Source: Pseudomonadota bacterium | GTDB taxonomy: Bacteria > Pseudomonadota > Alphaproteobacteria > Thalassobaculales > Thalassobaculaceae | Direction of reading: 5' to 3' | Length of the DNA: 7,628 nt | NCBI GenBank assembly: GCA_027623845.1 | Contig: JAQBUJ010000136.1 | Span: 1-7,628, forward strand | Shown: positions 5,358 through 7,628 of the stretch, piece by piece | How positions within the stretch are numbered: the stretch's first letter is position 1 | Layout: the number at the start of each line of letters is the position of its first letter | Position numbers and translations under genes: made by a program | The notes under the pieces: model-generated | Database searches by the model: none | The model's input: the letters and a program-made list of their open reading frames with translations, nothing else | What the model was told of the DNA's origin: nothing

Positions 5358-6458
5358 TTAATCCGACGGCTCGGCTTGGCTAGCGGTCGGCTCTAGCGGT
5401 GCTATGTCGAATAGCGCCGGGTCTTCTGGATCAATTTTGATCCTTACCGCCCAGACATCGGGCGCGCCGAGTACCTCCAACCGGGTGAGGTTTTTGATCT
5501 TTCGTCCGGACCCGTCGGTGAACGGCTGGTCGAGTTTGTAGTCGTGAAAATCACCATGTACGAGCAGCACCGGCTTGTTGAAACGGCGGGCGCCTTGGGT
5601 GAGCGCGGCGACCGTTCGCTTGAACCCGCGCCCGATTTTTCGATCGTGATCGCGGCCTTCCAAGGGGTCGCCATGGATGAACACGACAAGGCCGCGTTTT
5701 TTGGTCGCCTTGGCCCAGCCAAATCCATCGGCGATCCAGCTGGATGAGGCGATGTCACGCTCCTTGAACTCCTGACGGGCCGCCGCGTTGCGGCGTTCGG
5801 CGTTGTTATAGGTGCCCACGACATGGGCCGTCAGGAAGCCAACGCCGCCGCGTGACCAGCGGGCGTTCTCGACGAATTTCCGGTGCGCGGTGATGTCTGA
5901 CTGACGGATCAGGGGGATCGGTGCGCGTCCCATGCTGGCGGGGCCGGTGAAATAATGGCGGCGCAGCAACGCAAGGCGGTCCAGCGGATCCCAACCGCCA
6001 GCGGCGATCCGGTGGCAATCGGTCCACTCGTTGTCGCCGGGTGTGTAGATTAACGCTGAGTCCAGGTCGTCGAAATAGTCACGGATCATCGTCAGGCGGC
6101 GATCCGAGCAGTTTCTGCTACCGCTCTTGAAATCGCCGACATGCACGGTGAAGGCTGGGGCAAGTGCGTTGATCCGGTGAATCAGACCGGAAAACCGAAT
6201 AAAATCGATCAGATCGGTGTAGGGGGCGTCGCCCATGGCGACGATGGTGAACGGGGCCGCTGATCGGGCGATCGCCGGAGTGGAGAGCGACCAGGGAAAG
6301 ATGATGACGATGAGGCTGGCGACCCCCAGTCTCGGTCCCAGTCTCGGTCCCAGTTTCATCAGGGGGCTCATCACGAGTCTTAGCCCCAGTCTCAACCCAA
6401 GCTTGGTCTTCAAAAGGACCATCGCCCAATCAACCGAATTCGATGAAACTTTTAGCAT
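5358..6458 (-). CDS. Secreted calcineurin-like metallophosphoesterase
   Basis: Predicted exported metal-dependent phosphoesterase, 366 aa from the ATG at 6458; substrate unknown. Numbering from that start, the motifs are MGDAPYTD (75-82), HVGDFKSG (106-113), YTPGDNEW (138-145), FIHGDP (260-265) and VHGDFHDYK (300-308). They follow the order of the calcineurin-like fold, but the first motif is GDAPY instead of the usual GDxH, and GNHE is replaced by GDNE. The hydrophobic VASLIVIIFPW segment followed by TPAIA is a signal peptide with likely cleavage near residue 64. An in-frame ATG at 6359 gives a more normal 31-residue signal peptide and may be the true start. The ORF opens at 6539, but that start would overlap the neighbouring acyl-CoA dehydrogenase. 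The N-terminus is made of 4-residue repeats. Fold call is solid, start uncertain. Confidence 0.72.
   Translation of the reverse strand: MLKVSSNSVDWAMVLLKTKLGLRLGLRLVMSPLMKLGPRLGPRLGVASLIVIIFPWSLSTPAIARSAAPFTIVAMGDAPYTDLIDFIRFSGLIHRINALAPAFTVHVGDFKSGSRNCSDRRLTMIRDYFDDLDSALIYTPGDNEWTDCHRIAAGGWDPLDRLALLRRHYFTGPASMGRAPIPLIRQSDITAHRKFVENARWSRGGVGFLTAHVVGTYNNAERRNAAARQEFKERDIASSSWIADGFGWAKATKKRGLVVFIHGDPLEGRDHDRKIGRGFKRTVAALTQGARRFNKPVLLVHGDFHDYKLDQPFTDGSGRKIKNLTRLEVLGAPDVWAVRIKIDPEDPALFDIAPLEPTASQAEPSD
6325..6411. repeat. 12-bp tandem repeat inside the phosphoesterase signal region
   Basis: CCCAGTCTCGGT is repeated perfectly at 6325-6336 and 6337-6348, with a half unit at 6349-6354. After an interruption, diverged units AGTCTTAGCCCC (6376-6387) and AGTCTCAACCCA (6388-6399) follow. 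On the minus strand the array encodes 4-residue steps: KLGL-RLGL-RL, then MSPL, then KLGP-RLGP-RLG. A multiple-of-three unit preserves the frame, so copy-number change would lengthen or shorten the basic N-terminal region ahead of the hydrophobic core. Confidence 0.75.
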
Positions 6459-6500
6459 GGATATGGTGCCACCCTGCTGGTGTCGATGCCGAGGTTTCGA

Positions 6501-6534
6501 GTATGGTCCGGCCGACGAAAGGACCTGACCATGC
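6501..6534 (+). promoter_or_regulatory. Inverted repeat spanning the acyl-CoA dehydrogenase start codon
   Basis: GTATGGTC (6501-6508) can pair with GACCATGC (6527-6534) as an eight-pair stem with one G-U, enclosing an 18-base loop. The stem includes the ATG at 6531, and the loop holds the Shine-Dalgarno AAAGGA. A competing stem GGTCC (6505-6509) with GGACC (6521-6525) would instead mask the Shine-Dalgarno. This could modulate translation if the transcript starts upstream of 6501, or be a protein-binding site in DNA. It may also be chance. Confidence 0.25.
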
Positions 6535-7628
6535 CACATGCCTCCGATGAATTGAATGACGTGATCACCGAGATTCGCCGGGCGGTCGCCGCCTTGTGCG
6601 CGAACTTCCCGGGCGAGTATTGGCGCGAGAAGGATCGGGCGCGGGAATATCCGACCGAATTCGTGCAGGCTTTGACCGAGGCCGGATACCTGGCGGTCTT
6701 GATCCCGGAGGAATATGGCGGTAGCGGGTTGCCGATTTCAGCCGCCGCTGCGGTTCTTGAGGAAATTCATAAATCCGGCTGCAATGGCGGCGCCTGCCAT
6801 GCCCAGATGTACATCATGGGCACGGTGTTGCGGCACGGCACCGAAGAGCAAAAGCGTCAATATCTGCCGAAGATCGCCTCTGGTGAGTTGCGCTTGCAGG
6901 CGTTCGGGGTGTCCGAACCGACCAGCGGCACCGACACGCTTTCGCTGCGCACCACGGCGGTCAAAAAGGGCAATGATCGCTATGTGGTGAATGGACAGAA
7001 GATCTGGACATCGAGGGCCGAGCATTCCGATCTCATGCTGTTGTTGGCCCGCACGACACCAAAGGACGAGGTGAAGAAGCGCACCGAGGGGCTGTCGGTC
7101 TTTCTCGTTGATATGAAGAAAGCGTTGGGCAATGGCATGGAGATCAAGCCGATCCGGACCATGGTCAATCACTCGACGACCGAGGTTTTCTTCGATGAGT
7201 TGGAAATCCCCGCCGATAGCCTGATCGGCGAGGAGGGTAAGGGGTTCCGCTACATTCTTGACGGGATGAACGCCGAGAGGATCCTGATTTCCCACGAATC
7301 GCTGGGTGATGCGCGTTGGTTCCTGAAAAAAGCTGTCGATTATGCCAATGAACGGCAGGTTTTCGGCCGACCGATCGGCCAGAACCAGGGCATTCAATTC
7401 CCGCTCGCCAAGGCCTATGCCAATACTGAAGCGGCGGCGTTGATGGCAGCGCGGGCGGCGCAGTTGTTCGAGGCGGGAGAGCCCTGCGGTCCGGAATCGA
7501 ACATGGCCAAGATGCTGGCTGCCGACGCGGCCTGGGAAGCCGGCGACAATTGCGTGCAAACCTTCGGCGGTTTCGCCTTTGCCGAGGAATATGACGTTGA
7601 GCGGAAATACCGCGAGGCGCGACTCTAC
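6531..7628 (+). CDS. Acyl-CoA dehydrogenase, 3' end cut by window edge
   Basis: FAD-dependent acyl-CoA dehydrogenase, which introduces the alpha-beta double bond in an acyl-CoA and passes electrons to an electron-transfer flavoprotein. The frame is open for 366 codons from the ATG at 6531 to the last base, without a stop; family members run about 380-390 aa, so only the C-terminal tail is missing. The Shine-Dalgarno AAAGGA is at 6518-6523. Motifs are IPEEYGGSGLP (58-68), the FAD/substrate signature FGVSEPTSGTDT (125-136), WTSRAEHSD (159-167), RQVFGRPIGQNQGIQF (275-290) and QTFGGFAFAEEY (343-354), where A349 replaces the usual glycine. E249 in GMNAERILIS aligns with the catalytic glutamate position of isovaleryl-CoA dehydrogenase. 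Substrate chain is unknown. It is divergent from the phosphoesterase, with 72 bases between them. Confidence 0.9.
   Translation, partial: MPHASDELNDVITEIRRAVAALCANFPGEYWREKDRAREYPTEFVQALTEAGYLAVLIPEEYGGSGLPISAAAAVLEEIHKSGCNGGACHAQMYIMGTVLRHGTEEQKRQYLPKIASGELRLQAFGVSEPTSGTDTLSLRTTAVKKGNDRYVVNGQKIWTSRAEHSDLMLLLARTTPKDEVKKRTEGLSVFLVDMKKALGNGMEIKPIRTMVNHSTTEVFFDELEIPADSLIGEEGKGFRYILDGMNAERILISHESLGDARWFLKKAVDYANERQVFGRPIGQNQGIQFPLAKAYANTEAAALMAARAAQLFEAGEPCGPESNMAKMLAADAAWEAGDNCVQTFGGFAFAEEYDVERKYREARLY

Noticed and set aside
5343..5377. AAGCCG/CGGCTT inverted repeat between the convergent methyltransferase and phosphoesterase genes, as a bidirectional terminator
   Set aside because: Short stem, loop over 20 bases, no T tract, and mostly inside the two coding ends. 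The location suits a terminator, but the sequence does not support one.
6738..7559. A 273-codon minus-strand open frame opposite the acyl-CoA dehydrogenase
   Set aside because: Antisense shadow of a well-supported gene; no domain signs. The 195-codon frame opposite dgcA and the 165-codon frame opposite aspartate dehydrogenase were rejected for the same reason.

Overview
The window is GC-rich (I estimate about 60% in the genes), densely packed, and reads as a chromosomal segment of an environmental, probably marine, alphaproteobacterium of Rhodospirillales or Rhodobacterales type. This rests on protein style, codon use and gene families only; there is no rRNA or other taxonomic marker. I see no tRNA, rRNA, CRISPR array, transposase, integrase or plasmid function.

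Layout. A small unrecognised protein gene (90-392, +) with markedly lower GC than its neighbours converges on an L-aspartate dehydrogenase gene (407-1222, -). The 156-base region 1223-1378 is divergent. It carries a degenerate 16-bp tandem repeat array and plausible promoters in both directions. To its right runs a plus-strand block: a TctC/Bug-type periplasmic solute-binding protein (1379-2350), dgcN (2452-3447), dgcA (3512-4498) and a class I SAM-dependent methyltransferase (4503-5351) that starts 4 bases after dgcA. Converging on this block is a secreted calcineurin-like metallophosphoesterase (-, 5358-6458), whose signal region is built on a 12-bp tandem repeat. Divergent from it, and cut off by the right edge, is an acyl-CoA dehydrogenase (6531 onward).

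How the genes may work together. DgcN and DgcA are the two enzymes of a D-glutamate catabolic route described in marine Proteobacteria and halophilic archaea. DgcN N-acetylates D-glutamate, and DgcA racemises N-acetyl-D-glutamate to the L form, which can then be deacetylated. The Bug family includes receptors that bind aspartate and glutamate, and aspartate dehydrogenase handles the other acidic amino acid. The central 5 kb is therefore best read as a candidate module for capturing and breaking down acidic amino acids, possibly D-enantiomers from peptidoglycan. The methyltransferase is an unexplained addition. Not in the window are a deacetylase, the membrane subunits TctA and TctB, and the regulator DgcR. 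The phosphoesterase and the acyl-CoA dehydrogenase look functionally separate.
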